A DNA stretch of 64,000 bases from Bimastos eiseni (lineage: Eukaryota; Annelida; Clitellata; Crassiclitellata; Lumbricidae), in NCBI GenBank assembly GCA_959347315.1, contig OY365816.1, forward strand, positions 27,655,215-27,719,214, given 5' to 3'. Under the pieces are notes generated by a model. The model had not been told where the DNA came from and did no database searches. It saw nothing but the letters and a program-made list of their open reading frames with translations. A program made the translations under genes and the position numbers. This document shows, piece by piece, positions 1 through 11,449 of this stretch (positions are counted from its first letter, which is position 1; every line of letters starts with the position of its first letter).

Positions 1-7
1 ACAGTAC

Positions 8-1103
8 CTGTAGCCCGACATCTGGCAGATGTGTTGACATTGCATGTTCTAAAAAATTAACAGCATCACACAGTAATTCACCAGAAAGTCATTATATGAA
101 AAGTGTGGCTCAGCACTAGTCAATTAGGATTGCAATGTATCTGTAAATTTATATAGTGGCAATTGCAGTACTACACCAACCAGAAGCGAGAGACTCCAAC
201 AAAATAAGGCTTTCCTCAAGCAGCGAAAGGAAGCTCTCAGCTAGATGCAATGAGCGAGTTATAGGAAAAAAAGTAGGTCTCTGCAGAAGATTTTGTCAAG
301 ACAGCCTTGCCCTAGAACAAAACTTTTAATCAGTCTTGAAAGCGAGCGCAGAGGTCGAAGTGAGGCAACCGAGTTTGGCAGGTGGATGAGATCACAGAGA
401 TAATTAGTGTCTAAAATAAGTAATTTATAATTATGACAATTAGCCATATGAAAGAGTTTATATCAGAGATAGGAGAATAAGTCCCAAGGTACCTATATAC
501 ACGACCTCAAAAGGAGTGCTCTGTCGCCTTGGCAAAACGAGATCACCATCCTCATCTAAAAGTGCAGAATGTCCAGAAGAACTCACTTCGTCATGAGCAT
601 CCTCTTCTGACGATGTTACGTCACGAAACAGAAATCGAGACCTGAAAACTGAAACGTGAAGCAAATCAGTCAAATACTTAATTAGTAAATTCCACCAGTA
701 ATCAACCAATCAAATGACCAGCAATGTAATGAAACAATGGAAGCAACTGGACACACAGGTGTTCTTAAAGAATGTAGGTGGACAATCAAATAGCTATCAG
801 ACAATGTATTAATTTATTACTATTGTAATATTATGTCATAAGTACAAAATAATCTTCATTTCAACCAATTGCATATTTATTATGTATTATTATTTATTTA
901 TGAAATTTGTAATTTAAACAATGCTGCCAGAGAAAGAAGAACCTAAGGGGAAGTGAGAACACAACACATATATCTTACAATGTAGCGTAATTATCATAGT
1001 CACCTGGATATATTCCTACGTTACGATTAAGTACTTTGTGGATTCGATCCTGTTCTGTCAAGAACAAATGGACATCTGAAACAACTTCTTCGTCTGGTTC
1101 CAT
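8..1103 (-). CDS. METTL22: METTL22-like protein-lysine methyltransferase, first three coding exons (partial)
   Basis: Three minus-strand exons join in phase: 1103-1004 (start ATG, donor after phase 1), 648-493 and 48-8; the gene then leaves the window on the left. The N-terminus carries 'SDVHLFL' shortly after the start, the middle exon has an acidic/serine linker ending 'LDEDGDLVLPRR', and the third exon reads 'IEHAMSTHLPDVGLQ'. These match, in order, landmarks of the METTL22 family (SDVHLY, LDEDGDL, IEHTMATPLEDVGKQVW), a seven-beta-strand methyltransferase known to methylate Kin17 in vertebrates. The SAM-binding domain itself lies outside the window, so catalysis cannot be assessed. The exon with the ATG has an acceptor-like CAG at 1116, so a 5' UTR intron is likely; the frame is also open upstream of the ATG to that acceptor. 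The start was chosen because METTL22 proteins begin shortly before the SDVHL motif. Confidence 0.8.
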
Positions 1104-1225
1104 TTGGATGACAACCTGTCACATTCTGCAGAATGGATGATCAAAACCTGCAATTTACATATGAACATCTGGTCACCAACAGTTCACATTCAGCCTCTCA
1201 ACAACATTAGCTCATTGTACCTTTT

Positions 1226-1425
1226 GCTCGCACAACCATGGCACAGTCCAGGGCGTTCGCCATCGCTGGCCTAACAGCATGGAATAGTCTCCTTTCGGCC
1301 ATTCACTCCCTTCCTAGGTTACCCTCGGATGCATTTCATCAACATCTCAAAACTGTTCTTCTTGTTTGGGCCTGGATCGGGAGCGCCTCTGAGTAGTGAT
1401 CTTGAAGGGGCACTATGTTAAATGA
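1226..1425 (+). mobile_element. LINE fragment: reverse transcriptase C-terminal tail plus 3' end
   Basis: A plus-strand frame reads 'SRAFAIAGLTAWNSL' then 'HLKTVLLVWAW' and stops at a TAG inside 'GCGCCTCTGAGTAG'. The pattern 'RAF..AGP..WNSLP' followed by a short 'LKT.LF' end is typical of the extreme C-terminus of CR1/L2-like LINE reverse transcriptase polyproteins. The sequence after the stop (GATCTTGAAGGGGCACTAT) recurs at several other places in the window, so it is the 3' end of a repeat family. The copy is 5' truncated, as LINE copies usually are. Confidence 0.65.
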
Positions 1426-2789
1426 ATAGATAGGTTAGATTAGATTAGAGACTAAGTCATCCCAAAGCTGCAAATTGTCCAATGATCTTTGAACAATCCA
1501 AACTAAATGCAATAATGACTGATGACTACACATTCAAATACTCTGTCTTGTTCCTGCGACTGCCATTCCAAATCCATCATTCACTTCTCCTTGCCACTCT
1601 CCCTAATTGCTAGATCATAAGTAGTAATTAAACATAACCTAGATAGTACATCATAAATTACAAACAGTGGTGAAACTATATTTTAGCCTATTTAATTAAA
1701 GCTCTCGTATTTTAACAAAAATAGCATACCTAATTACTCCTTTGGTAATTTGTCAATAAATTCGCCAATTGCTGAATATGGTTTGAGCGTCAATCCAACT
1801 TTGACTAACACCAGACATTATCCAAATAAACCACCTCCTAGTTATGTAGAATACTATCCCCTGTAATGTCACAAAAATTCCTAATCACCAATACGCGTCA
1901 TGATGGTCGGTTAGAGTAAGGTTTGGCATCGTGTGGGTTAGTTACGTTACGGTTAGTGTCGCTTTTTAGGCATATGCGAAGGGCGATAGAACTAATCCCT
2001 CCGAGCGTTGAATGGCCGAAATTTCGGCCGCAGAAGCGCCACGCAATATTTAAATATGCAATTACCCACTCTTGTATGGTCAATAAAAGGTGAAAATGCA
2101 ATTTAAACAAAACTCTCTCAAGCATCATATCTGACGACGGCCAATATAATGAATCTCCAACCTTCAAAAGAACTTAATTACAATAACGCAACAAGTAACA
2201 TCAATTTATCTTGAAATAGCTGAGCGATAACACGCGAAAGAACGCCATTACGATAAAAAAAATCATCACTATGGCATAGAGGAAATGATATACAACTTAC
2301 ACTTGAAACCGGTTTCATTAAAAAATTCACACGATGAGCACTCGACATGTTATAAACAATCAAACCGCAAATATTTTGAAAAACAAATCTGATAGCAAAT
2401 CGGAGCACTTTAAAGGTACAAAAGATATTAAGCACAAACTAAGTACTTAGCAATTATTCGATTATTGTCATTCCATTTTTCACAACATCGAATCTACCCA
2501 ACTAAAACGTCTGCTAGCCTACGTGCCCAAAAGCAACACGCCCGAGTTATCACCAGAACGCCCAAGCACCATCGCATCACTTCCATCTTCAAATCATTCC
2601 ACTGGCCAAAAACCCTACTTGAATGAAATCATTAGCCTGCAATTCCATGCAATACCCCTAGATTAATGTTTAATTATAATTATCTTAGCGAACTCTTCGC
2701 CGCAATCGGGGTAACTTTACCCGATTATCTGTTTTTCTCGATCCCACACTGCACCACGCAGTCCGTGGGATTTCAAAGTCCAGTTTTCA

Positions 2790-2950
2790 GAAGGTCAGAG
2801 GAGGCAGAGTAGCCTAGCTGTTAAGGCGGGTGTCGTTTTGGTCGAGGATTGAAAAGTGGACGATCAAGAGCCTGTGTAAGAGTTCTGGAAAAGGCGAGAC
2901 TTAAGTTTCGAATATAGAAGCCCATAGGGGTGATAGATAGAGGAGCCTGT
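2790..2950 (+). mobile_element. tRNA-derived SINE-like element, copy 1
   Basis: It shares blocks with 48372-48500: 'AAGGCGGGTGTCGT', a B-box-like 'GGTCGAGGATT' and an ending close to 'GGGGTGATAGATAGAGGAGC'. The front end 'TAGCCTAGCTGTTAAGGCGG' resembles a tRNA A-box region. Two diverged copies 45 kb apart with polymerase III box-like motifs point to a SINE. The exact ends are not clear. Confidence 0.5.
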
Positions 2951-3120
2951 GACATATAACATTCGATGGCGGTAGCACTGTTCAAGCAAGAACAAGTGTT
3001 TGAGTTGCTACTTGTTAAATGCGTGTGTTTAAAATAAACTTGAATTGCATCTTTTTGAGTGCAGGTTTACGAAGCATCTGAGGAACCACACTTCTCATTT
3101 TAGTTTTTAATTGCTTATTT

Positions 3121-3292
3121 AGCCCCCGTAGAGGCGATCAGAAATTGCGCTTGCCGCCCATATTTCAGAGCGACAGCGCGGGGTATTGGGTATAGTTTTC
3201 AACTAGCAATAACCACGCCTCGGATGAACCTCATCGGCTATAGTACTGCCACTGCGCAAAGCTAATTAACCTTACAGGATGACCGGTATAAG
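3121..3292 (+). repeat. 171-bp conserved-core dispersed repeat, copy 1
   Basis: Nearly identical to 45850-46020 and 47271-47441, with only about five differences visible over the core from 'AGCCCCCGTAGAGGCG' to 'CCGGTATAAG'. Similarity with copy 3 continues patchily to about 3392 ('AAATACGGGTGTTC', 'ATCGTACTCATAC'). There is no open frame of note. The family was not recognised. Confidence 0.8.
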
Positions 3293-4279
3293 AAATACCA
3301 AGCGTGCCGAAATACGGGTGTTCAATCAATTATCCAATTTTCGTTCAATAAAACCAATTCTCTTTATCGTACTCATACGAAGTAGAACACGGATTTATTT
3401 TATATCACCAGGTGTTGAGTTACATTAAAAGAGAAGCTTTAACTCGTTTTAAAGACATAAATTAGACACTTCTAGCACAGTGGATGTATGTTATAAATAA
3501 ACTCGCCAGATGACGCACTGACTGTAAGCAAACTGCACGTGGCCAGACTTGCTCATTCAAGAAAGATAACAAACGACTTCCTTCGACCAGTTTTTTTCTA
3601 ATATTTTGTTTAGTATAACAACTTTAATATACTTTTATTTCCACACACAATTAAAATAGAATATAAGCAAAAGCATTTGAGAAGTTGCGGGAACTCAAGC
3701 ACATTTATCATCACATCCTCTGGATTGTTCAAGAAAAATTCTTATTGCACATAGTACGATTGTCTAGATCCTAGGCCTATGTGTAGGTCAAAGTTGAAAT
3801 ATATAGGTCAAAATAAATTACCTCCGAGGCTTTAAACAGGATTTAGTGAAGCATGTCTGACCACATTGTTGGCGGATAAACAGTCGAAAATTTGCATAAA
3901 CAACGCGTGGAATAAAAGATACGAGAAAAGCAAATCAAAATAGTTCTGATTTCTGTCGTTTGCATGACAAATAACAGCGACTTATCTATTTAGGGCTCCT
4001 CCGATAGCAAGTCAGCCCAGACGAGCCCAACCACCTTTCCGGTGTTTTGGTTGTTATGCGAGAACCTTCTAAATGCAAAGGTTATAAACTGCGGTTGTTC
4101 AAACTCTACGCACACACGTTAACAACAGACCATAGCGTCCAAGAGCATTGACGCTCACCCGCCGGGAAAATTCCTCTGACCAGCGGTAAGGTTTTCGACG
4201 AGTTTCGAAGTGATCAATCTCGCAGTAAACCGATAGTTAACGACCCAGATTTCGACTCGATATTATCAATCAATCGATC

Positions 4280-7017
4280 ATGGTGTTCGGTGTGGAGTTC
4301 GCCCCAATCTTGTCCACCCCCATCGAGCGTCGCTTCCAGACCATGGCGGTCCTCGCTTACATCCTCTTGTGCGTCCTCTCTCCTCTTATCTGCCCCGTCA
4401 TCTTCGTCTATCTCCTAACGACGAGACTGGCGCCGTTAGCGGTGGGTTACGCCGGATGGGTGTGCTACGACGTTCTTATCAAGAAGACTTCCAGCAGAGG
4501 CGGAAGGGCCGCTGATTGGATGCGGCGCGGGCGGATGTGGTTCCACTTCAAAAACTTTTTTCCAATATCCCTCGTCAAGACTGCGGAGCTCGATCCGGGG
4601 AAGAACTACCTGTTTGGATACCATCCGCACGGGATCATTGGGTGCGGGGCGTTTGCTAACTTCGCAACGGAAGCCACGGATTTCAGTGGAATCTTTCCTG
4701 GAATCAGACCACATCTGTTGACGCTGAAACCCAACTTCCGGATCCCGCTGATTAGAGGTCTACTGCTCTGGAGTGGTAGGTTGCGTTGTCCACCGGTAAA
4801 CGGAAACGTAATCGATCTCATAAGTAATGCACCGATCATTTGGCCTTTGACCACATACAGTGGGCACTTAATTGCTCCCTTGGTTTCAAATAAAGGCGTC
4901 TGAACTTTATTCTAGCATTTGTAAGCTTGCCTGGTGACTTGTACAAGAGGATCCATTCTACACCGAGATAAAAAAATACAGGGTAACGAGTTCATCCGCG
5001 TGTATTAATTAGTTATGGGGTGCAATATAGGCTACAGGTAATGGGAACCGTATATATGAACATATTTGGGACATATATATATATATATATATATAAATAT
5101 ATAAATGAACATCTAGTATGTGTTCATGTGGATACTATGTGTTCATGTGGATATTCGACCGTATTCCCATTCAGGCTCTCGTGTGTCACTTAAAGGAGTA
5201 GGGACGAGCCAATAGGAATGTTGCTTTCGAAGTTCCGAACTAACAAAATGATATAATGACATCAAGGTTATGCCCAATGCGGTTGCTATGCCTCTGCAGA
5301 AATTTGTGTGGGCCCCCATGCACGAGCCAGCTCATATTAAGTGAATTAAACAGCTGAATCGATTTTAATGTTGCTATGGTTTCTGTACAGGTGTTTGTGA
5401 CGTCAGTCGGGAGAGCATAGAATGGATTCTGACAAAACAGGGAACCGGAAATGCCGCCATCATTGTGGTCGGCGGAGCAGAGGAGGCGCTCGAAGCGAAT
5501 CCTGGAAATTACAACATAATGCTTAAGAAGAGAAAGGGATTCATAAAGATGGCAATTCGAACAGGGTCTGTGAGTGTGTTCACCTGTTGGAATTGTTGAG
5601 AGTCGCCATGATAATATTCACAAATTTTGATGCAGATTCAAGAGAAGTCACAGAAGGTAAAAGGTCCAGAGCATCATTCACGGTTAATAACCAGGGACGT
5701 CAATATCACCTCTGAGAGATGGTTCATGACCAGGGACGTCAATGCTCCCTCTGAGTGATCGAGGCAAACCTCTGTCCCCAGTGCCAGGAAGTTAAGATAT
5801 TCCCTCCAAGACTCAGAAAATGTTTTCTCCTACCTGAAATTGGAGGCATTTGCCTCTGCACCCCTCTATCTAGACGCCCATGTCCATGACTAAGCTGATT
5901 CCTTGTGGGTGGCTTTAGATAAGCGCTTTGGAAATTTGGTTATTACAAATACGTTCTGTAGGTGTTGGAGAAGAAAAAGAGGTGGAGAAGGAGGATGCTT
6001 TAGCTTAGAAAAATGAGGTTGCTTGCAGATCATTATTATCTTGGCTTTGCTGAAGCCAGCTTGATTAAAGGCGTCATATAGATGTGCATTTGCAGTTACC
6101 AAAAAATTACAATTATTGGTGCGTTAATAATTTGAATTACTAGATATGACAATGTAAGAATCTTTGGGCGCATTCTTGCAGGGCGTACCTGGTGCCCGTC
6201 TTCAGTTTCGGGGAGAACGATCTGTTCGTTCAGGCCAAAAACCCACACGGATCGTATCTTCGATCATTCCAGGAAACGTTTAAAAAGGTCGTTGGCTTTT
6301 CTCCTCCTCTCTTCCACGGTCGTGGGATTTTCAACTACACGTTCGGGCTGCTTCCATTTCGACGACCTGTCCATACAGTCAGTGAGTGGAAAGTTTTTGT
6401 GCTATTTGTAAGAAATCATCACATGAGGTTTTTGTCTGCGAATTGTGTACGGCCTAGAGTAGAGACGTTGTGTGCCAGGTATCTCAAATTTATATATATA
6501 TATATGCTTGTATAAATATATGTGCTTGAAGATGCTTGTTTATCCCAAGATGGTCAGTAAAAACGAGTTCGAATGAATCACTTGGAATCTGCCTCTACTC
6601 CACTTCCTCCTCTCCAACTCTGACTTCTCCTCCATCCCTTCTTCATTCATACCTCATACTTCATTCATTTTTTTATGATTTAGTTAATCCCATTGAGTTT
6701 GCCATCCAATTATCTGTGTTAAGTTGATTATTTTGTGTGAATTTTATATTTAAAAATGTAATATTTATATTTTCATAGATAAGAGTATAATTTGCTATTA
6801 GTTTTGAGTCTTTTGACAGTTGTTATTGATGTTGAAGTGTTATTAATGGCTATGCTTTGCAGTCGGTCAGCCAATTGAAGTTGAAAAGATCATCGATCCT
6901 GATCAGTCAACTATCGACGGTATTCACCAACAGTACATGAGCGCCCTCAGTGAACTCTTCGATCAACACAAAGAACAATATGGCGTCGACAAGAATCTAA
7001 CCCTCAACTTTATCTAA
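4280..7017 (+). CDS. MOGAT2: 2-acylglycerol/diacylglycerol O-acyltransferase (MOGAT2/DGAT2 family), intact copy
   Basis: Four exons, 4280-4775, 5391-5565, 6182-6381 and 6863-7017, give 1026 nt, i.e. 341 residues, with every junction in phase. The start '[10 protein letters not shown]...[10 protein letters not shown]' mirrors the MOGAT2 N-terminus (FAP...PwERRlQTlAVL), which favours MOGAT over DGAT2. A hydrophobic hairpin at about residues 22-58 is the ER membrane anchor. Family hallmarks follow: HPHG at about 115-118, FPGIRPHL at about 140, VVGGA in exon 2, 'FSFGEND' and the HGRG motif at about 269 in exon 3. Enzymes of this family use acyl-CoA to acylate mono- or diacylglycerol at the ER. 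The exon 2 donor is GTCTGT, chosen because only it keeps the frame. The length matches MOGAT2 (about 334). An AATAAA lies at 7084-7089. Substrate preference cannot be read from sequence. Confidence 0.9.
5077..5103. repeat. (AT)n microsatellite
   Basis: Dinucleotide run inside intron 1 of the intact MOGAT gene. Confidence 0.9.
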
Positions 7018-7083
7018 TGTTTCATGTTTAGTAGCGTTGAGAAGGAAGTCGATACGAATTGAGTAGGTGCTATCATGCTGTAA

Positions 7084-7089
7084 AATAAA
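7084..7089 (+). terminator. Polyadenylation signal of the intact MOGAT gene
   Basis: AATAAA about 67 bp after the stop codon at 7015-7017, the expected spacing for a short animal 3' UTR. Confidence 0.55.
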
Positions 7090-7455
7090 AAATTGTGGTC
7101 AGACAGTAATATCGTTTTATACCTTATTTATCTCTACTTTTTCAAGATTTTTGATGTTTGCTCTGCTATAAATTAAATAACGTGGACATTATATGAATAT
7201 CTTCGATGTGTCTTCCAACAATATTCAACTCCCTATAGAGCCAAGGTATACAGAGTAATTTCCTTCCCGTTCCCATCTAAATCTCGAGATCCTCCTCAGT
7301 ATTCTTCATGACATTCGTCTTTGCCAAGTCGATCGGCCTGCCATATTCGCCTGATGCACTTTCAAAGTCTTTCATGAGTTCTTATAGTTTTTCCAGTTGA
7401 ACACTGTCCTAAGTTGTTGGTTGACGGTAGTTTTTTCATCAGCCTTAAATCCCCG

Positions 7456-7528
7456 GCGGAACCGTGTTAGTGACCACCGCAGGAACCGTATTAGTGACCA
7501 TCGCAGGAACCGTATTAGTGACCATCGC
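7456..7528 (+). repeat. 24-bp minisatellite, three units
   Basis: Three near-identical tandem units around 'GGAACCGTATTAGTGACCAT'. Confidence 0.85.
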
Positions 7529-7664
7529 ATCACTTGTTCTGCTAGAATGTTAAACAGACATTTGGAGACACTTAGAATGTTGAAAAGGCATCCCTGGTGA
7601 ACTTTTATCGATGGTAGGCCTATATCTGATGGCCACGGTAAAGAAGTTCGAGAAGAAAATTGTA

Positions 7665-7708
7665 TCAGTTTCGGGGAGAACGATCTGTTCGTTCAGGCCA
7701 AAAACCCA
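7665..7708 (+). pseudogene. Isolated 44-bp fragment of MOGAT exon 3
   Basis: Identical over 44 bases to 6209-6252 in exon 3 of the intact MOGAT copy, from 'TCAGTTTCGGGGAG' to 'GCCAAAAACCCA'. The flanks are unrelated. It is closer to copy 1 than to copy 2 or 3 (it has GTTCAGGCC, not GTCCAGG). A recent small copying event is the simplest reading. Confidence 0.85.
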
Positions 7709-8043
7709 GAAATACAAATTTCTCAAGAAGGGTACGTGATAGGATAATTTCAAGGTGATTTTCGTGATCAGCAGCAAAAACAATATAATAGACACCCAAC
7801 ATTCTCAAGGAAACAAAATCACTGTTGTCCAGTGTTATTCACGAGTCACCCAATTATTGGGAAAAGACAACAACAGACAAATATCGGGGCTCGGAGGACT
7901 TCGACATGTGACATAGTTTACGATAACAGTCCAAACTGACTTATGGTTTTTCAAGGTTCAACATATAGGCCCATGCATGATTTATTGATAAATTTCGAAG
8001 GCTTGACTTATTTATGATCACGTACTTAATGCATGTGACCAAT

Positions 8044-8341
8044 CAGAGGTGTAACAAGGTTTCGAAAAGTGGGGAGCGTAATTCAAAAATTATTGGGCAA
8101 AGCGCAAAAATTTTTTTGCCTCCCCATTTTTGAATTCCTAAAAATTTGAAAAAAGGGGGACACACATTATCTTAACAAAAGTCATCTTAAAAAGCCATTG
8201 GAGAAACATAAAAGAGAACCGATTTGGGCGGCACATGGGGGGCAATGAGCACTAAAAATGGGGGCTTTGCCCCCTCCCCATCCCCGTTTTGAAACTGGGA
8301 GTGGGGCCGGTGCCCCCTGCCTCCCGCTTGTTACACCTCTG
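8044..8341. mobile_element. Foldback/MITE-like element with 15-bp perfect terminal inverted repeats
   Basis: Begins CAGAGGTGTAACAAG (8044-8058) and ends with its exact reverse complement CTTGTTACACCTCTG (8327-8341). The 298-bp interior has no coding capacity and contains G-rich and C-rich halves that pair imperfectly. No clear target-site duplication was found at the borders. Confidence 0.7.
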
Positions 8342-8581
8342 TGAAAGACACGAGAAAAGTTGATCAGCAGTTGATCGAGACGTGTCGTTACTTGCCGCTG
8401 TTCAGGCGTTGCGCGCATGTTAACAATAGACCATAGTTTCGTAGAGCACTGGCGCCCTTCATTCCTTTAGACATTTTGTTGGAACTGCGCTAGAGCATTA
8501 GGAAAGTTTTTAGGTAATCACAGTCGCAGTAAACCGAACACTATAGACCTACATTGCGACTTCAGCAGTCAATGATCCGTC

Positions 8582-10971
8582 ATGGCGTCCGTGTCGTATA
8601 TCAGAATTTGCGAAGTGCCTCTAACAGTACAAGGTATTCAGAGACGCTGTTTCCGTTTCGGCAGCGTGGGAATAAGAAAGTCTTCCAGTAGCGGAGGGAT
8701 GAAGATGGAATCTAGACCAAACTCTTACTTCGGATTGAAGGTGGTGGCAATTCGCCCCATGAAGAATCTTCCACTATGGCAAATTCACCGGTTGGGGCTA
8801 TGGCAGTCCTTTATCGGAGGACAGAGATGCAAAAGGGATCTTTGGACTGAAAACAGAGGGAAGAGACGTGGGGAACAGGAGTGTGCCTCAATCTGAACCA
8901 CCCCCATCGAACGTCGCTTCCAAACCCTGGCGGTCCTCACATTCACCGCCTCGGGCATTGTCGCCCCTCTTCTCTGTCCACTCCTATTCATCTACATCCT
9001 TACGACTAAATTAGCGCCGATAGCTATTGCTTACGTAGCATGGGTGTACTACGACGTCGGTGTCAGAAAGACGACCTGTCGCGGTGGGAGGGCATCAGAT
9101 TGGGTGCGTCGAAGTCGGATGTAGGTGAACTTCAAGAACTACTTCCCAGTGACCCTCGCCAAGACGGTGGATCTCGATCCGAGGAAGAACTACCTATTTG
9201 GATATCACCCGCATGGAATAGCGGCGACTGTGGCATATGCTAACTTCGGAACAGAGGCCACGGATTTCTCTGGAGTCTTTCCGGGAATTAAACCACATCT
9301 GTTGGTGCTTAAAACCCTCTTCCTAGTCCCGCTGCTAAGAAGTATATTGATCACGGGTGGTAGGTTCCCAATTGTCAATTAATGACCAGCAAATGTGAAC
9401 GTTTTATATGACGATATTACGCGTTTGAATCTGCTCATTTTTCAAGTGTTTTATGTGTTAGATATTCTCTAACGACCATCAGTTTGAATCGGGACGACGT
9501 CCACGTCCACTGTCGACAAATACGAAATTTATTATGAAGGATTTTAAAAGTAATTCTTGGTATTCCATCGTTCTTTGAGCTCAGATTGTTGTGACATTCT
9601 GTCTAGCAAACGCGGATGTCCACGTTATGAGTATCTAAAATACATTTTGCAATCATAAGCTCACCACCGATGAAGAGAAGAGGGTAGAAGGATGGACGAA
9701 TGGAGAAATTGAACAGGTTGAGACGGGAAAGGAGAGAATGTGTTCAAATTGCTTTGGCAATGATTTGAATTTCATTTATACAAAATTTTTAGGCGATAAA
9801 TATGGTTTTAATATGCCAGAGACAACGTCGATTTATCATCCTGTCTCACTAATGTATGCATACACCTGCTTAGAATATTTTGTATGAAATATTTGTTTCT
9901 ATGTAAATAGTAGGCACTTACATACACCGGATTACACAAACATTATTATGCGTAGATACTATGTAGCCTATGCATTAAAATACATCCAAGGTCCTCCTGG
10001 GTTATGTACACTTGGTTGCTAATCTTAGACAAACAGAATAATTGTGAATTATGCAGAGATGGTGAGTTAGTTTCTGTACAGGCGTTTGTGACGTCAGTCG
10101 GGAGAGCATAAAATGGATTCTGACGAAACAGAGAACTGGAAATGCCGCCATCATTGTGGTCGGCGGAGTAGAAGAAGCTTTCGAAGCGATTCATGGGAAT
10201 TACAACATAGTGCTGAAGAAGAGAAAGGGATTCGTAAAGATGGCAATCCAAACAGGGTGTGTGAGCCTGTAAGGTTATCTTTTGGGTTCGTTGAGAGTCG
10301 CCATCATAATGTTCAAATCTTTATTGCAATACTTAAAAGCACAGAGCACTAGAATATCCTCAAGATTTGCGGCAGGATATAATAGAGATTGTCTAATGAA
10401 ATGTGAGGCACCAGAGAATTGTGGTACGTTAATTAGCGATCGTGAGTGAGTTTGTGCCTAAGACATTGATTTTGAATATCACTTTAGAAATGTAGAGTTT
10501 TCGATGAAAGGTTTTAAATGTTTCAATATTTCAGTGTGAGAAGGGTCAGTGACTGACGCACTGGACTTTCACTCAAAATGGTCGGGGATTCAATTCCCAA
10601 CAGTACCGCTTCGCAGAAATTTTTCTAGAGATTTCTGCTCTTCTTTCACCCCTAGCCAACTCGCCTATAGTGAATACACTTTGGGACCGCCCGTAAATAA
10701 CGTAACACAATTTTGGAAGATTGGTTTAAAAGTGCATTTGCAATTAGGGTTACTAGAAATTACACTGTAGGGAATCTTAGATGTCTTTTGCAGGTCCTGC
10801 CTGGTACCTGTGTTCACTTTTGGAGAGAACGATCTGTTCGTCCAGGCCAAGAACCCACACGGATCGTATCTTCGATCATTCCAGGAAGCGTGTAAGAAGA
10901 CCATCGGCTTTGCTCCTCCTCTCTTTCAAACGTTCAGAGTGCTCCCATATCGTAGACCAACCATACAGTCT
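8582..10971 (+). pseudogene. MOGAT-family pseudogene, tandem copy 2
   Basis: Homologous to exons 1-3 of the intact copy: exon 1 at about 8582-9359, exon 2 at 10082-10256 and exon 3 at 10794-10971. The ATG at 8582 and the leader before it match the intact gene, but about 290 bp of unrelated sequence separates it from the homologous exon 1 body, which starts at about 8890. In the homologous frame there is TGA at 8894-8896 and TAG at 9122-9124 (a Trp codon in copy 1). Exon 2 is fully open. Exon 3 lacks 21 bp including the HGRG motif and has a further 1-bp loss near 10960 that shifts the frame. No exon 4 was found before copy 3 begins. Splice signals of exons 2 and 3 still look good, so transcription is possible, but a normal enzyme is not. 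Confidence 0.85.
10541..10640 (+). mobile_element. tRNA-like SINE fragment in pseudogene intron
   Basis: Contains 'GTGACTGACGCACTGGAC' and 'GGTCGGGGATTCAATTCCC', which resemble polymerase III A and B boxes. Only this short head was recognised. Confidence 0.35.
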
Positions 10972-11133
10972 GTGAGTGAAGAAGTGTCATCTTATTGTGT
11001 GTCAATTTTCTGTTAGAGGAAGCCAAATGTTATTGTATCTAGGATAAGCGCGTGGTGTGCAGTAGTTTGCTAATGTCGTATGTAGTGTGTCTAGTCCCTT
11101 AAAAGATACTTACTTTATATTGTTTTGGGAGAG

Positions 11134-11173
11134 AAAATGTCCTATAGAGGCTAGCCTCTATATAGGACATTTT
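11134..11173. repeat. Near-perfect 40-bp palindrome
   Basis: Arms AAAATGTCCTATAGAGGCT and AGCCTCTATATAGGACATTTT are reverse complements apart from a 2-nt bulge (TA). It lies between MOGAT copies 2 and 3. Confidence 0.9.
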
Positions 11174-11449
11174 GGGGGTTCAAATGCACTTCAAAATTTC
11201 TGCTTCACTCCTAGATATTTCGGCTGTAATGAGCCAATTGACAGCTCTCAGCTGCAAGGCTAAGAAAAAAAGATCTTAATCTCTAATGCCCAAGGCTGCC
11301 TGTCTGGCTAGCTTATTTAAAGGACTGTTCTTTGTTTCTCTTGCGGCTGATATTCTCAGCTTGCAGATAACCTTGTAGATGTCAGAAAACACTTCTTTCT
11401 GTGCATTGTTGAGCATCTTTTCTACACCTTCCTTCTCATCTACACCCTT

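Larger units (their letters stand above)
1104..4279. other. Intergenic region between METTL22 and the MOGAT cluster
   Basis: No protein-coding gene was recognised. It holds a LINE 3'-end fragment (1226-1425), a tRNA-derived SINE-like element (about 2790-2950), one copy of a conserved 171-bp repeat (3121-3292, weaker similarity to about 3392) and AT-rich sequence. The METTL22 and MOGAT genes point away from each other, so promoters of both should lie here. The last 200 bp before 4280 is the MOGAT 5' leader and is partly duplicated before the second MOGAT copy. Confidence 0.6.
7018..8400. other. Spacer between MOGAT copies 1 and 2
   Basis: No gene was recognised. It contains a threefold 24-bp minisatellite (7456-7528), a 44-bp exact fragment of MOGAT exon 3 (7665-7708) and an inverted-repeat element (8044-8341). 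Confidence 0.6.
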
